DNA of 64,000 nucleotides from Geosiphon pyriformis. Its lineage: Eukaryota > Glomeromycota > Glomeromycetes > Archaeosporales > Geosiphonaceae. Each line of letters begins with the position of its first letter. Within the stretch, counting starts at the first letter, position 1. This document shows, piece by piece, positions 22,991 through 34,699 of this stretch. The stretch lies in NCBI GenBank assembly GCA_016748015.1, contig JAAOMT010000523.1:1066423-1130422 (forward strand). The letters are read 5' to 3'. A program made the position numbers and the translations under genes. Below the pieces are notes generated by a model. The model did not search any database, was not told the DNA's origin, and worked only from the letters and a program-made list of their open reading frames with translations.

Positions 22991-24190
22991 AGAAGAAGTA
23001 CAACAAATGCTTAACAATGGACTCATCCAAGTCCTTGGGCTTCACCTGTAGTGCTAGTTAAAAAGAAAAATAGAAAGATACAATTTTGTGTTAACTATTG
23101 ACAACTCAACAGTATTACAATTGGAGATGCCTACCCCCTTTTCCGAATTGATGACATGTTAGATGCCCTTGGAAAATCCAAATACTTTTCAACACTAGAT
23201 TTGGAAAGCGGTTACTGGCAAGTTGCTATGGATTCTAAAGATCACCCCAAAACAGCATTCACCACTCAAGGCGGAAATTACGAGTTCAATGTAATGCCTT
23301 TTGGATTATGCAATACACCAGCAATGTTTCAGAGATTAATGAATGTTGTGTACCAAGGACTCCTTTGGAAGTCAGTAGTCATTTATCTTGACGATACTGA
23401 TGTTTATTCTCCATCGTTTGAATTACACTTAAAACACCTGCAAAAAGTTTTTCAACAATTACGAAAAACAGGACTAAAACTCAACATTGAAAAATACTAC
23501 TTTGGAAAAACAAGCTTGGCTTTTCTTGGTCATATCATTAGTAAAGATGGAATCAAACCAGACTTTGGAAAAATCAGCACTGTTAAAAACTTCAAAACTC
23601 CTCAAAACACTACAGAACTAAAAGAATTCATAGGGTTAGCCTCCTATTATCGGAAATTTATCAAAGGATTCTCAGAAATCACAAAACCTCTCAACCAGCT
23701 TACCACCAAAAATGTTAAATACGAATGAACTGCTGAATGCCAAAATGCATTTGAAATCCTCAAAGAAAAACTAACGACAGCTCCAATTTTTGCCTACCCA
23801 GATTTCAGCAACTGATTCCGATTAGCAACAGATGCCTCTTATACTGCCTTTGGTACTATCCTATCACAATTAGATGACAATGGAAATAAGCAAGTAATTG
23901 CCTATGCTAGCAGAACATTAAAACCAGCTGAGAAAAATTATCCTGCCACTGAATTGGAAACAGCAGCTGTAATTTGGGCCTTACATTATTTCAACTTTTA
24001 TCTTCAGCCAAAGGAATTCGATATTATTACTGATAATATTGGACTCAAATGGCTTTAGAACAAAAATACTCAGCTAAACGCAAAACAAACCTGATGGACA
24101 GGATTTCTAGCAAACTATCAATACATAATACATTATAAACCAGGAAAACTCCACACCAATGTTGACTGTCTCTCCAGAATGAGACAAAAT
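22991..24190 (+). pseudogene. RT-RNase H of element C
   Basis: RT: PVVLVKKKN, YFSTLDLESGYWQVAM, FNVMPFGLCNTPAMFQ, VVIYLDDTDVYS (catalytic YLDD intact, coded GAC GAT) and FIGLASYYRKFIKGFS. RNase H: LATDASYTAFGTIL, ATELETAAVIW and IITDNIGLKWL. A small deletion near 23028-23032 shifts the RT frame relative to the rest. Stops at 23726 and 23813 (TGA for TGG) and at 24056 and 24091. It would copy element RNA; this copy is broken but keeps its active-site residues. Confidence 0.85.
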
Positions 24191-24239
24191 TAGAAAAAAA
24201 AAACCAACACTTAACTTAACCAACCAAAACAGCCAACAA

Positions 24240-25628
24240 AAAATGAATTTGGAAAACTACAACAATCTTAAACAATATTTGAAAACATTAACAATCCCAA
24301 CAGATTGGTCTCCAGATGAAAAACATCGATTACAACAACAAGCCAAACAATATTTTCTACACAACAATATTATTTATCAGCAAAATTTCAAAAACCCAAA
24401 CAAACCACTCAGATTAATACAAGAACAGGAAAAAGAGACTATATTATACAACATGTACTTAGATTCTTCATCAGCACACTTTGGAAAAAACAGCACCACT
24501 TAAAGAACACTAGAATACTACTTTTGGTCTCGAATGAGAAAAAACATTCATGAATATGTCAAATCTTGTGATAGTTGTCAAAGAAGAGGAGAAACACGCC
24601 CTACTGAACCATTAAACCCAATTAAAGTTGGACAGCCTTTTGACAGAGTTGGTATCAATTTAGTCGGACCACTACCTATCACAAACCAAAGAAACCGTTA
24701 TATTGTAGTAGCTGTAGACTATCTCACCAAATGGCCTGAAGCCAGAGCCATTCAATGAGCAGATGCAAAATCAATAGCAAACTTCATTTATAAAGACATT
24801 ATTTGTAGACATAGATGCCCAATAGAACTTTTATCTAATCAAGGAACACATTTCATGAACAATTTAATCCAAAAAATTTGTGGACAATTTAATGTCAAGA
24901 GACTATTATTTTCACCCTACCATCCACAAACCAATAGATTTATAGAATGTTTCAACAGAACATTGTGTAAATCATTAGCCAAAGTTTCAACCAATTTTGA
25001 GCAAAAATGAGATTTCTTTATTCCATCAGTATTATTAGCATATAGGACACTAAAACAAGATACCACAAAACACACACCATTTGATTTAACTTACAGAAGG
25101 ACGGCAATGTTACCAATTAGTTTTACAGTGGAAACATACCCAGCACAACCAATCGATGAAAACAATTTCCAAGAAATGCTTCAGCAAAGAGTCTACACTC
25201 TGTTTAGCACATTGGAAGGAAAATGACGAATAGCAACCATCCATATTGAACACTCTCAAGCTCAACAAAAAGAATGGCATAATGACAAATTGCCTCCAGT
25301 CACCAATGAATATAAAATTGGAAACAAAGTTCTCTTACACAGAACTAAAGCTGAAAAACAATGGAGTGGAAAATTTGAGAATAAATGGGATAGACCATTC
25401 TTTATCTATGAAGTTTTAGACAACGGATCATACAAGCTAAGACTTGATGACAAAATCCTAGCAAAAGTTGTACATGGAGATCATTTGAAACACTATAATT
25501 CCAGAAACAATCTTGAACCATTAATTCTACAAATTGGTACACATTCTCCTTTAATCAATCCCAAAGACATTCCCCGAAACTTAGAACCAATAGTTGTCAT
25601 TGAACAACTCCCCAACTTGAACACTTAA
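24240..25628 (+). pseudogene. Integrase of element C
   Basis: The zinc region has SSAHFGKNSTT and CDSCQRRGE. In the core, VGINLVGPL has Asn for the first catalytic Asp and LLSNQGTHF has Asn for the second; the Glu is kept in FIECFNRTLC. The C-terminal domain is open at 25290-25628 and has FENKWDRPFFIYEVLDNGSY, a GPY/F module. No chromodomain. There are stops at 24501, 24756, 25006 and 25225. Two Asp-to-Asn changes make it catalytically dead regardless of the stops. Confidence 0.85.
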
Positions 25629-25774
25629 TTTCAATTTTATTATAGTTATTCCCTTATAATTTAAAAACATATCACAACAAAAACAAAACAAAGCACGCTG
25701 AAAAAACAAAAATAACATAAAAACTCACATACCAAAAATAATTTTATTTTTATTTTTTTTCTAATTTCATTATA
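25629..25774 (+). other. Spacer between pol and ORF3 in element C
   Basis: An A/T-rich noncoding gap of about 145 bp with a T-rich run just before the ORF3 ATG. D has a gap of similar size at 34540-34699. How ORF3 is translated (internal start, splicing or subgenomic RNA) is not evident. Confidence 0.5.
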
Positions 25775-26494
25775 ATGACTATCCCTCAAAATATTCAACA
25801 GTTATCTCAAAAATTAATGTTAGCTTTAAAAACAATACCCGAATTATCCATTACTATCACTAGAAAACATATTAATTATACCCAAACAGAAATAGTTACA
25901 AATCTAGCCCCAAATTCACGAAAGTATCATCCTTATAGGAAAAACACAAAAAGTTATTCTGGAATTCATTTACCAGAACTTTTGAAGCTTGCTTTAAGAG
26001 AAAACTTATTGCTCACCCTTATTAATATTTCACTAAATGCTACTATTCAACAAAAACTTTAACTGTGTCTTAATGAAGAAAATGGCAAATACCTCCCAAT
26101 ATATAGATATTTTTATATTGGAAAAACACTTCATGAGCAAAAACTAGAGCTTACATCAGCAAACCTCACAAAAAAAGCTATTTGGAAACAACTCTACAAC
26201 AAATTCAAGACGACAGCTGGACCTACAAACAGTCATTATAAACTAAGAGCTGCTCTTAGACTTTATGACCTATTCTACACCTGTGAAAACGTCCTGTAAA
26301 ACCCAATTTTACAGCCTTTGAAGATTCAATACATTGGAAAGCTCACAGAACTGAAATTTCAACAATTTTCAGACCAAATTTCTTCAATAATTTTGGATTA
26401 CTATCTGGAAATTACAAACAGTACTTGGACTTTGACAAAGCTCAGTTTTGAGGAGGAGATTATGTTACCAGACAAAATTAAAGATATTGTTTAG
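25775..26494 (+). pseudogene. ORF3 of element C (post-integrase, unknown function)
   Basis: ATG at 25775 (MTIPQNIQQLSQKLMLALKT), 240 codons including two in-frame TAA (26060 and about 26297, the second at a Gln codon of D). A basic N-terminal half is followed by HYKLRAALRLYDLFYTCENV and IQYIGKLTELKFQQFSDQIS. The frame runs through the polypurine tract and ends with TAG 32 bases inside the 3' LTR. No signal peptide or membrane span; mostly predicted helix by eye. It is clearly homologous to D (34700-35407) and more distantly to E. Not env. Function unknown. Confidence 0.65.
26440..26462 (+). promoter_or_regulatory. Polypurine tract of element C
   Basis: AGCTCAGTTTTGAGGAGGAG and then ATTA, directly before the LTR. 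It overlaps the ORF3 codons for LSFEEEI. Confidence 0.65.
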
Positions 26495-27445
26495 CATGGA
26501 ATTATCCTTATAAATCTTATCATTAATTAACATATATTATCATTTCAAATTATTCCTTATTACATTAGCAAAATATCCAAAATTATCATTTAATTAATAA
26601 CCCAATTTGTACATAACACAAATGTAATCTAATTGCGATGATCAATCATGCAATACCCCGAACTATGTAACATTCAAAAAGTTCGCCAAAATTTGTAAGA
26701 AATTTGCCGAAATAATTGATAGTTTGCCAAAATATCTAATAGTTCACAGAAATAACTTGTAATTCACCAAAATGTATCTTTAGTTCAGCAAAATTATAGA
26801 AAATAGCAAAGTTCAAGTTCATAGAATAGTGTTACGACAAGTTGTATAAAAAAAGAGCTTCTCTCTTCGAGGAAATGTATTTTACTTCAGATTTAATAAT
26901 TAGAATTATTCTTTACATACAAAAACAAAATAAATATCAAATAATTCGAAAAATCAAATTCTTAATTATTTCCCTTGAAATTAACCAAACCCTACTAACA
27001 GTTAAAATTGATTAGCTACCAATTTCAGTAGACTGTTAAAGCACTTCCAGGCCTGGATCCAAAATGACTTCCATAAATCATCAGTTTTACTTTTTTTTAC
27101 ATTCCCTTTATTTTCTTTCTTTTCTTATTATAAATCATTTGGGTATTTTACAGACAAGAATTCCTGTAGAAGAGTTGACTTTCACAGCAAAGTAACTACA
27201 CATTTTTAATGAGCTTCCAGATGAGCAATTCCTGGGAAAGAGTTGACGTTTACTACAACGTAACTATACAAAGTAACTGGCATGGAATTGGCCATTCTAC
27301 TTATAAGCCCAGCAATTCAAATTATAGGAGATAATTTGAAGATAAATTCAGTTATTGGAGGTCCAACTACTTCCTGGAAACGTGAATTCACAGCAAATCA
27401 ACATTAACAAAATTCAAGAAAAGTGACCAAAAACCTCTGGTAACA
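26463..27445 (+). repeat. Chimeric LTR: 3' LTR of C fused to remnant of D 5' LTR
   Basis: The first part (TGTTACCAGACAAAATTAAA onward) matches the 5' LTR of C. The last part (GGTCCAACTACTTCCTGGAA through CAACATTAACAAAATTCAAG) matches the 3' LTR of D and not C. The switch lies roughly between 27200 and 27360, close to GAGTTGACGT, the site where C entered the D LTR. The simplest reading is homologous exchange between the 3' LTR of C and the remaining piece of the D LTR, deleting what lay between. TATAAA at 26845-26850. Confidence 0.75.
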
Positions 27446-27447
27446 TT

Positions 27448-27459
27448 TGGTGCTCTTCC
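27448..27459 (+). promoter_or_regulatory. Primer-binding site of element D
   Basis: TGGTGCTCTTCC, two bases after the LTR end TAACA. It shares TGGTGCTC with E and J. Confidence 0.65.
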
Positions 27460-29170
27460 ACAGAAATAACACAGCAACAACAAATTCAAAGTGGTGACCA
27501 CACCAGACACAGCAACTCTAGAGTATTATCAGTCAATTTACACCCACTGCAAGCAAAGATTCAACATTCCAGACGGAATTGAAGTTGTCAAGAAATCAGT
27601 ATACCAACACATTGAAAACCGCATCAACAATTATCTTTTTGGAAATTACAATATCTCAGAAGTTAGAAACAACCTTTACAATAATTTAGCACACTATTTA
27701 CAGTTGGAACTGAAGACCTTAACAGTGAAATACTTGCTACTTACTTTTAAGAACTTAATTTTAACATTATCAAGTACTGTAAAGAAACATATCCAGTGCA
27801 GTCTCAATACTCCATTGATTTTGAATTAGAAACAGAAACAAGCAACAAAGACAAACAAAAAGTGAAACAATATTTAAAAACCACACCAAATACTCCAATA
27901 CTACCAAAAACAATTGTCAAATACTTGCAAACATCTGAACAAAGAACCAGTATCAAATTATCACTTTCTATTACATCATTTCCAATTTCACTTGTTTAAC
28001 CACAAACACCAAGTTCACCACTTAACCATTTCTCCAAATCAGAAGATTTTCAGTCACCTAGAAATCCTATTCAACAGCAGGAACCAATATCAACCAGCAC
28101 CAATATTATTGAGTATTTACAGGAAATCAAAAGTAATCCTTCAGAAAACTTGAAAAGTGAAAAAACTGAATCAAAACAAGAAAAAACTATAGAAAACAAA
28201 GAAGAAATGGCAACTGCTTACATTGCAAAGATTCCAGAGTTTACTGGTGAAAATAATGATACCAGTCCTCAAGAATGACTTGATAAAGTCCAAAAAGCAG
28301 GAGATGTAAATGGTTGGAATGCAACAAGAATGCTCAAGGCAATTCCATACTTTCTCCAAAGAACTGCAGGAGAATGGTTTGAAAACTTAGAACTATTTAA
28401 AAACTGGCAAGTATTTAAAGATGCTTTTTTACAACAATTCACTGACAATAATACCTCTATCACTTTCCACAATCACTTTTGCAACATCAAACAAGAAACA
28501 TCTGAAACTGTCATGACCTATCTTGAAAGATTCAACAAACTCCTTCGATGAATTTGACAATTAGAAACCAATGACTACTATTCTGATGCCCAGATTTTGG
28601 ATTAGTTTATAGCAGAATTAAAAAACAAACTCATTAAGAAAGTCTTTCCACATGCACCAGCAGACTTAGCAACTGCCATTAGACATGCAAAAAACTATGA
28701 AATGGCAATAAAAGAAGCAAACCACACCAAACTTGTCAACCTAGCTATTGAAGAAACCAGTTCAGCAGCTGAAAAAAAGATAGACCAACTTACAAAAAAG
28801 GTTGAAAACTATTTTACCAACCAACAACAACAGCAGCAGCAACCACAAAGATATCAACCACCACAACGACAAAACCAAAACAACTTTAGATTACTATCCA
28901 ACAACCAATCTCAAAATTGTCATTATTGTAGAATTTTAAAACACTGAAAACGAGATTGCAGGAAATTGCAAAGAGACCAACAAAATAAGAGTAATCAACA
29001 TTATTCTTCACCACAACAATCTTATTATCAACCTCCACCACCAACTTATTATTTACCAAGACCACAAAATCAAAACAATTACTATCAACCAGCTCCACAA
29101 CCAATGCAGCAACAGTATTAGCAACCTTTACCAATTCAGCAATATTAGACACCACCCACTCAACAATATC
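27460..29170 (+). pseudogene. Gag of element D
   Basis: The N-terminal domain at 27491-27829 has LEYYQSIYTHCKQRFNIPDG. The capsid-like part at 28200-28551 has FLQRTAGEWFENL and IKQETSETVMTYLERF, then 28702-28947. The zinc knuckle CHYCRILKH is followed by TGA (W in C) and RDC at about 28918-28958. The tail is rich in Gln, Pro and Tyr. A 1-base difference near 27480 and a shift near 27715 disturb the N-terminus. Other stops: 28276, 28549, 28555 and 28603 (TAG, where C has TAA at the same Gln position). Confidence 0.75.
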
Positions 29171-29925
29171 AAGTGCCAGCCAGAAGATTGGTTCAACATA
29201 ACCAATTCACACTCCAAAATCAATTTCAGAATAACAATAACAGAATCAACCCAAATAATCAGTTGGTTCTCCGAAATTCTGGTCAACAAAGACCCAATCA
29301 CTATCACACTCAACCCAGTTATCTTATAATGCCTAAAGGATCGAATTTTCAACAACCTGCACTTTCTAAAGGTGAAGTTGCAGCACCAAAGTCAAATCCT
29401 TTCAACAATACCATTTCACCAGCTCAAATTGCTGTAAATATCAATCTCTCAAATATATTTCTATTTGAATTTGAAGCAAATGAATCATCATCCTTGCTTA
29501 GTAATGCAGCAGCTAATAAACAAAAAGCTATTACTGCCATGTACATTGAAGCTACAATAGAAAAAAAGCCCATCCGATTAATCCTAAACAGTGGATCAGC
29601 TGGAAGTATTATCACCTACCAGTTAATGCAACAGCTTCAAAAAACTGTTGACAGACCAGCCCAAACTGTAATTGTTACAGCAGATGGTATGAAAAAGACA
29701 CCAGTAGGAGAAATTGACAATTTCCTATTTATCATTGATGGAATTACCATTCCAGTTAAAGTTCTAGTCATGGATGCACCCCAATATCAAGTCCTGGTCA
29801 GAAATAATTGGCTTCTTAAGGCCAATGCAAACTTGGACTGGGAAACTCAGAAACTAAAAATCTTATACCAAGAACAATATACTATAGTACCTGCTACTTG
29901 TAGTACTTTTAACAAATGATCAGAA
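29171..29925 (+). pseudogene. Retropepsin-like protease of element D
   Basis: Open from 29173 to 29919 (248 codons), the longest intact protease region here. Active-site loop LILNSGSAGSIITYQLMQQL (about 29578-29637): the catalytic Asp is Asn through one G-to-A change, while Ser and Gly are kept. TVIVTADGMKKTPVGEI and VLVMDAPQYQVLVRNNWLL follow. The N-terminal 100 residues are a Gln/Asn-rich linker. Only one residue separates the loop from a normal active site, but the reading frame around it also has later stops. Confidence 0.8.
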
Positions 29926-30825
29926 AAAGTCCCAGTATTTGAATTTGAAGAGGAGAAAGAAATGCCACTTACTGAAACCTATATGGCCCTTGGATCAACA
30001 TCTAATTGGGCTGAGAAAACAGAACAAAAAATTTTTGAAGAATCAAAAGGATAAAAGAAAGTTAGATATTCTACACCAGAACCATGGAAACAACCACTCT
30101 ATATTCCACTCAAATGTAAAGATTGCAACAAGAAACTTTCATCAATGGGAGCATCCATTTCTCCAGAAGAGAAATATGAAACTTGTATCTGCTACTTTTG
30201 TAAAGCATGCCATAGAGAATGATTTGGATATTCCAAAAGAAATGAAAAATGAGACAAAACATCTTGCCTCACATGTAGAAATATACTACCAAAAAAATGC
30301 AACTGGATTGATGTTGCAATGAGAAGAGGAGTATGTGATCAAACCTGTTAATATGCTCTATCAATTTCGGAAAAAGTCAGAAGAGAAACATCATTTGATG
30401 CAGTATATAATAGTGCTCTCAATAAACTTTACCACTACCCTCATGATGCTGAAATGATTTTTGACTTAGCAATGGCATTAATCAATGAAGCCACCCAAGA
30501 AAATGTCCATCAAATAAAAAAAGCTGAATACATTAAGTATACCATGGAGTTAGCTGGATTTGATTATGAAGATGAAATAGAAACATACCACCAAATTGCA
30601 AGTTATACATATCCAACCAAAGAAGCTCAAATTCAACAATTAGAGCAAATGAACATTCAATTGTGTAAAAAATGTGTTATGCCTTGTAATGACCAATGGT
30701 GTTTAGAATGCTATGCTCTTAGCATTCCCTTGCCAGATGAGAATGATGAAAATAAAATAAAATTTGGAGTATCTGAACTAGTAGAAGAATTACCAATCAC
30801 TCTCATCTATCTTCTTGAAAATTAA
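29926..30825 (+). pseudogene. Cys-rich domain of element D
   Basis: KCKDCNKKLSSMGAS, CYFCKACH, CLTCRN and CDQTC, then the helical middle (LNKLYHYPHDAEMIFDLAMA; IETYHQIASYTYPTKEAQ) and the second lobe LCKKC...CNDQWCLECYAL. The part 30454-30825 is open; earlier there are TGA and TAA stops (30051, 30220, 30250, 30348). Same frame as protease. One Cys of the first lobe is Ser (GAS for RAC in C). Confidence 0.65.
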
Positions 30826-31255
30826 CCACCTCTACAACTTAAATATTTCGACAACCATGGCCAAGGAATCATACCAGAAAAAGCACATGAAATTGATGCT
30901 GGGTATGACTTAAGATACCTTGATTCTCCAACCAAAGTTCTTGACAAAAATCAACCTCAAAATTGCTCTTGAAATTTCACCTGGAGCAATGATTTAAATT
31001 GCATCCAGATTATTATTGGCAAGCAAAGGAATCAATATTAGAGGAGGAGTTATAGATGCAGGATATATTGAAGACATTATCATCATGTTACAGAATAAAA
31101 CAAACAAACCATTCAGAATTGAACATGCTGAGAAAATTGCCCAAGCAATTTACTTATCCTTAATCAACATTTCAGGTTTACAATCAGTGAAAAACAGAGA
31201 ACAATTGGAAAAAAGTGAAAGAAGAACTCAAGGTTTTGGTTCAACTGGACGATTT
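30826..31255 (+). pseudogene. dUTPase domain of element D
   Basis: Motif 1 DAGYDLRY (Gly kept, unlike C), then a deletion of roughly 20 bases near 30918 that shifts the frame. From 31016 the second frame carries LASKGINIRGGVIDAGYIEDI (motif 3 with catalytic Asp), KIAQAIYLSL (4) and RRTQGFGSTGRF (5, perfect glycine-rich end). Motif 2 is altered (ASRLLLA). In-frame TAA at 30823 and TAA near 30995. Confidence 0.82.
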
Positions 31256-33100
31256 ACAGTGCCAGTAAACATAGCTTTCAATACACAAAATGAATCTCAC
31301 CAGATTCTTCAACTTCCCCAACCAATTACCATTTCATCTTTTGAAGAATATTACGAAATTTACACCTGCTCAAAACCCACCACTACCCAACAAATCTTTG
31401 AATCCAATGAACAAATCTGTTTAAAGCATGAAATCTCAATCCCAAACGTTTATATTCCTAAAGGAATGAAAAAATTTCGAGTTATATTCTACAACCCCAA
31501 CAATTACCCTATTGTCCTATTAAATAAACTAGAAATTGGAATTATACACAGCAATATTTTCCAAGATAAAAACCCTCAAATTGTCTCTAATTTCATCGAA
31601 ATTATAAGACATACATTACTTCCAAATCCAAACATCACCCCTACTACTGAAAACTACCATCTGTTGGAAGAAAAACTCTCTAGAATCAACATGAATCCCT
31701 TAGAACCCCAACAACAAAGACAATTAAAACAATTGATAGCTGAATTTGCAAATATATTTGCAAAAGACAACAATGACCTGGGAAAAACGGATATTGTCCA
31801 ATATCAGATCCACACAGGAGATGCTCCACCAAAAAGACAACAAGCTTATTGAGTGCCACCTGCCAACCACTAATTCATCAGAGAAGAGATCCAAAGAATG
31901 CTCAATAACGAATTAATCCAACCATCAAGAAGTCCATGGGCCTCACCAGTAGTTTTAATTAAAAAGAAAAACGGAAAAATCAGATTCTGTGTTGATTATA
32001 GACAACTGAATAGTATTACAATTGGAGATGCCTACCCTCTTCCAAGAATTAATGATATGTTAAATGCTTTAGGAAAAACCAAGTTCTTCTCAACTTTAGA
32101 CTTGGAAAGTAGATATTGGCAAGTCGAAATGGACCCAAAAGATCGACCCAAAACAGCATTTACCACTCAAGAAGGAAACTATAAGTTCAATGTTATGTCT
32201 TTTGGACTCTGCAATGCACCAGCAACATTCCAGTAACTTATGAATGTTGTATATGAAGGGCTCTTGTGGCAATCAGTAGTTGTTTATCTTGATGACACTA
32301 ATGTGTACTCACCAAGCTTTGAAGCCCATCTTATTTACCTGCAAGAAGTTTTTCAACAATTATGGAAAGCAGAATTGAAATTAAACATTGAGAAATATCA
32401 CTTTGGAAAAACAAGTTTAATCTTTCTTGGACATATTGTTAGCAAAAATAGAGTCAAACCAAATCCTGAAACAATCAGTGCTGTCAAAAACTTTCAAACT
32501 TCCAAAAATACCACAGAGCTATGAGGATTTGTAGGATTAGCCTCCTACTATCGAAAATTCATCAAAAAATTCTCAGAAATTGCCAAACCACTTAATTATC
32601 TCACCAACAAAAATGTGTCTTACAAATGGACAGAAGAACAACAAAAAGCTTTTGAAACCCTCAAAACAAGACTGACAACAGCCCCAGTTCTTGCTTATCC
32701 AGACTTCAACAAATGGTTTCAACTAGCCACTGATGTTTCACACATAGTATTTGGTGCCATCTTATCACAATTGGATGAAAATGGCCAAGAACAAGTCATT
32801 GCTTATGCTAGTAGAATACTCAAATCAACAGAACTCAAATATGGCTCAACTGAATTAGAAGCTGCTGTAGTCATTTGGGCTCTTAAACCCTTTCAACAAT
32901 ACTTAGAATGAAAAAGAATTTGACATCATAACTGACAATATTGGTTTCAAATGGCTTAATAAAAAGAAAACTGAATAAAGTGCCAAACAGTCTCGATGAA
33001 ATGACTTCTTAGCAGACTACAAATATATTGTATACCACAAACCAGAAAAACTACACACCAATATTGATAGTCTCTCAAGAATGAGACAAGATTAAACACC
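31256..33100 (+). pseudogene. Linker and RT-RNase H of element D
   Basis: The linker (31256-31640) has NVYIPKGMKKFRVIFYNPNN. RT: SPWASPVVLIKKKNGKIRFC, YRQLNSITIGDAYPLPRI, FFSTLDLESRYWQVEM, FGLCNAPATFQ, VVVYLDDTNVYS (YLDD intact, coded GAT GAC) and FVGLASYYRKFIKKFS. RNase H: LATDVSHIVFGAIL, STELEAAVVIW and IITDNIGFKWL. Stops: 31850 (TGA for R), 31871 (TAA), 32234 (TAA), 32522 (TGA). A 1-base insertion near 32910 shifts the frame at the end of RNase H. This is the best RT of the window. Confidence 0.87.
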
Positions 33101-33109
33101 AACAACAAA

Positions 33110-34539
33110 TCCAACACAACTCACCAACTTATCAACACAATAACCAAATAACAATAGATTTCAGAAATTACAACAATCTTAAAAACTATTTGGAGACTTT
33201 TACTATACCAGAAAATTGGTCTCCAAGTAAAAAACATCGATTACAACACCAATTTAAACAATATTTCATACACCACAACAAAATCTATTACAAAAATTGT
33301 AGAAATCCAAACCAATCACTCAGATTAGTACAGGAAAATGAAAAAAAAACAATCCTATACAACATGTACACAGATCCATCTTCAGCACACTTGGGAAGAG
33401 ATAAAACAATCCAAAGAACTCTTGAACATTATTTTTGGCCTCAAATGCAAAAAGACATTTGACAATATATAGAATCTTGTGATAGTTGTCAAAGAAGAAA
33501 AGAAACTCACCCCACAGAACTTTTAAATCCAATTAAAGTTGGACAACTTTTTGACAGAGTTGGAATTGATTTAGTCGAACCATTACCTATCACAACCCAA
33601 GGAAATTGCTATATTGCAGTAGCAGTAGATTATTTCACCAAATGGCCTGAAGCTAGAGCCATCCAAAGAGCAGATGCAAAATCAGTAGCAAATTTCATCT
33701 ATAAAGACATTATCTGTAGACATGGATGCCAAATTGAACTTTTATCTGATCAAGAAACACATTTTGTAAACAACTTGATACAAAAAATTTGTGAACAATT
33801 CAATGTCAAAAGACCTCTATCATCACCTTATCACTCTTAAACAAATGGATTTGTAGAACGTTTCAACAGAACATTGTGTGAATCTCTAGCCAAAGTCTTA
33901 ACAAATTTTGAGCAGGAATGGGATATTTTTATTTTATTAGTGTTACTAGCATACAGAACACTAAAACAAGATACCACAAAACACACATCATTTGATCTTA
34001 CTTATGGAAGGACAGCAACATTACCAATTAATTTCACAGTGGAAACATACCCTGTGCAACCAATTAATAAAGAAAACTTTCAAGAAACACTCCAAAGAAA
34101 AGTCTACACTCTTTTTAATACACTGGAAAGAAAAAGAAAGATAGCAGCAACTCATATTGAACATTCCCAAGTTCAACAAAAAGAAAGACATGACAACAAA
34201 TTACCACTCATAACCAACAAATTTAAAATTGGAAATAAAGTTCTTTTACACAGAACTAAGGCCAAAAAACAATGGAGTGGAAAATTTGAAAACAAATGGA
34301 ATGGACCATTTTATATTCACGAAATTCTAGGCAATGGATCATACAAGTTAAGACTTGGTAACAAAGTACTAACAAAAATTGCACATAGAGATAGATTGAA
34401 ACACTATCATTCCAGAAATAATCTTGAACCATTAATTCCACAAATTGGTACACATTCCCCTTTAATTAAACCTGAAGATATTCCCCGAAATTTAGAACCA
34501 ATAATTATAATAGAACAACAGCCAAACTTGAACACTTAA
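33110..34539 (+). pseudogene. Integrase of element D
   Basis: Zinc region SSAHLGRDKTIQRTLEHYFW with CDSCQRRKE. Core VGIDLVEPL (Asp), LLSDQETHFVNN (Asp), NGFVERFNRTLCES (Glu): the triad is complete. The C-terminal part is open from 33874 to 34539 and has FENKWNGPFYIHEILGNGSY, a textbook GPY/F module. Stops at 33461 (TGA) and 33838 (TAA, at a Gln codon). With two stops it is the nearest to intact of the integrases here. Confidence 0.87.
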
Positions 34540-34699
34540 TTTAACATAATTTTACAATAATCTTTTTAATATAAATACACAAAGAAAAAATAATAAATAA
34601 TTACAAAAACACACAAACCCAAAAACAAATAAAACCCCATATCCAAAAATAATTTTCTTTATTCTTTTCAAACTTTGTTATTAATTAGTCATTTTTATC
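34540..34699 (+). other. Spacer between pol and ORF3 in element D
   Basis: A/T-rich noncoding gap of 160 bp, comparable to 25629-25774 in C. It holds AATAAA-like strings near 34580-34630 but nothing that I can assign. Confidence 0.45.

Larger units (their letters stand above)
17561..27250 (+). mobile_element. Element C: family 1b retrotransposon in the 5' LTR of D
   Basis: This is the innermost and youngest insertion of the nest. The 5' LTR is 17561-18544, the coding region 18559-25628 plus ORF3 25775-26494, and the 3' LTR starts at 26463. Its 3' LTR ends inside a chimeric LTR, so the right boundary is approximate. The 4 bp left of it are ACAT; the undisturbed LTR sequence reads GACGT, so the duplication was probably ACGT. 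RT YLDD is intact, but integrase has Asn at both Asp positions and protease has DSE. Confidence 0.82.

Noticed and set aside
18559-34539. Alternative genetic code with TAA/TAG read as Gln
   Set aside because: Many in-frame TAA and TAG sit at Gln positions, but TAG and TGA also sit at Trp positions (21795, 23726, 23813) and TGA at Arg positions, and frameshifts are common. Transition decay explains all of these; a Gln code does not.
24240-34539. Chromodomain at the end of integrase
   Set aside because: Only a GPY/F-type module and a short tail ending in ...PNLNT are present in C and D. No aromatic-cage pattern was seen.
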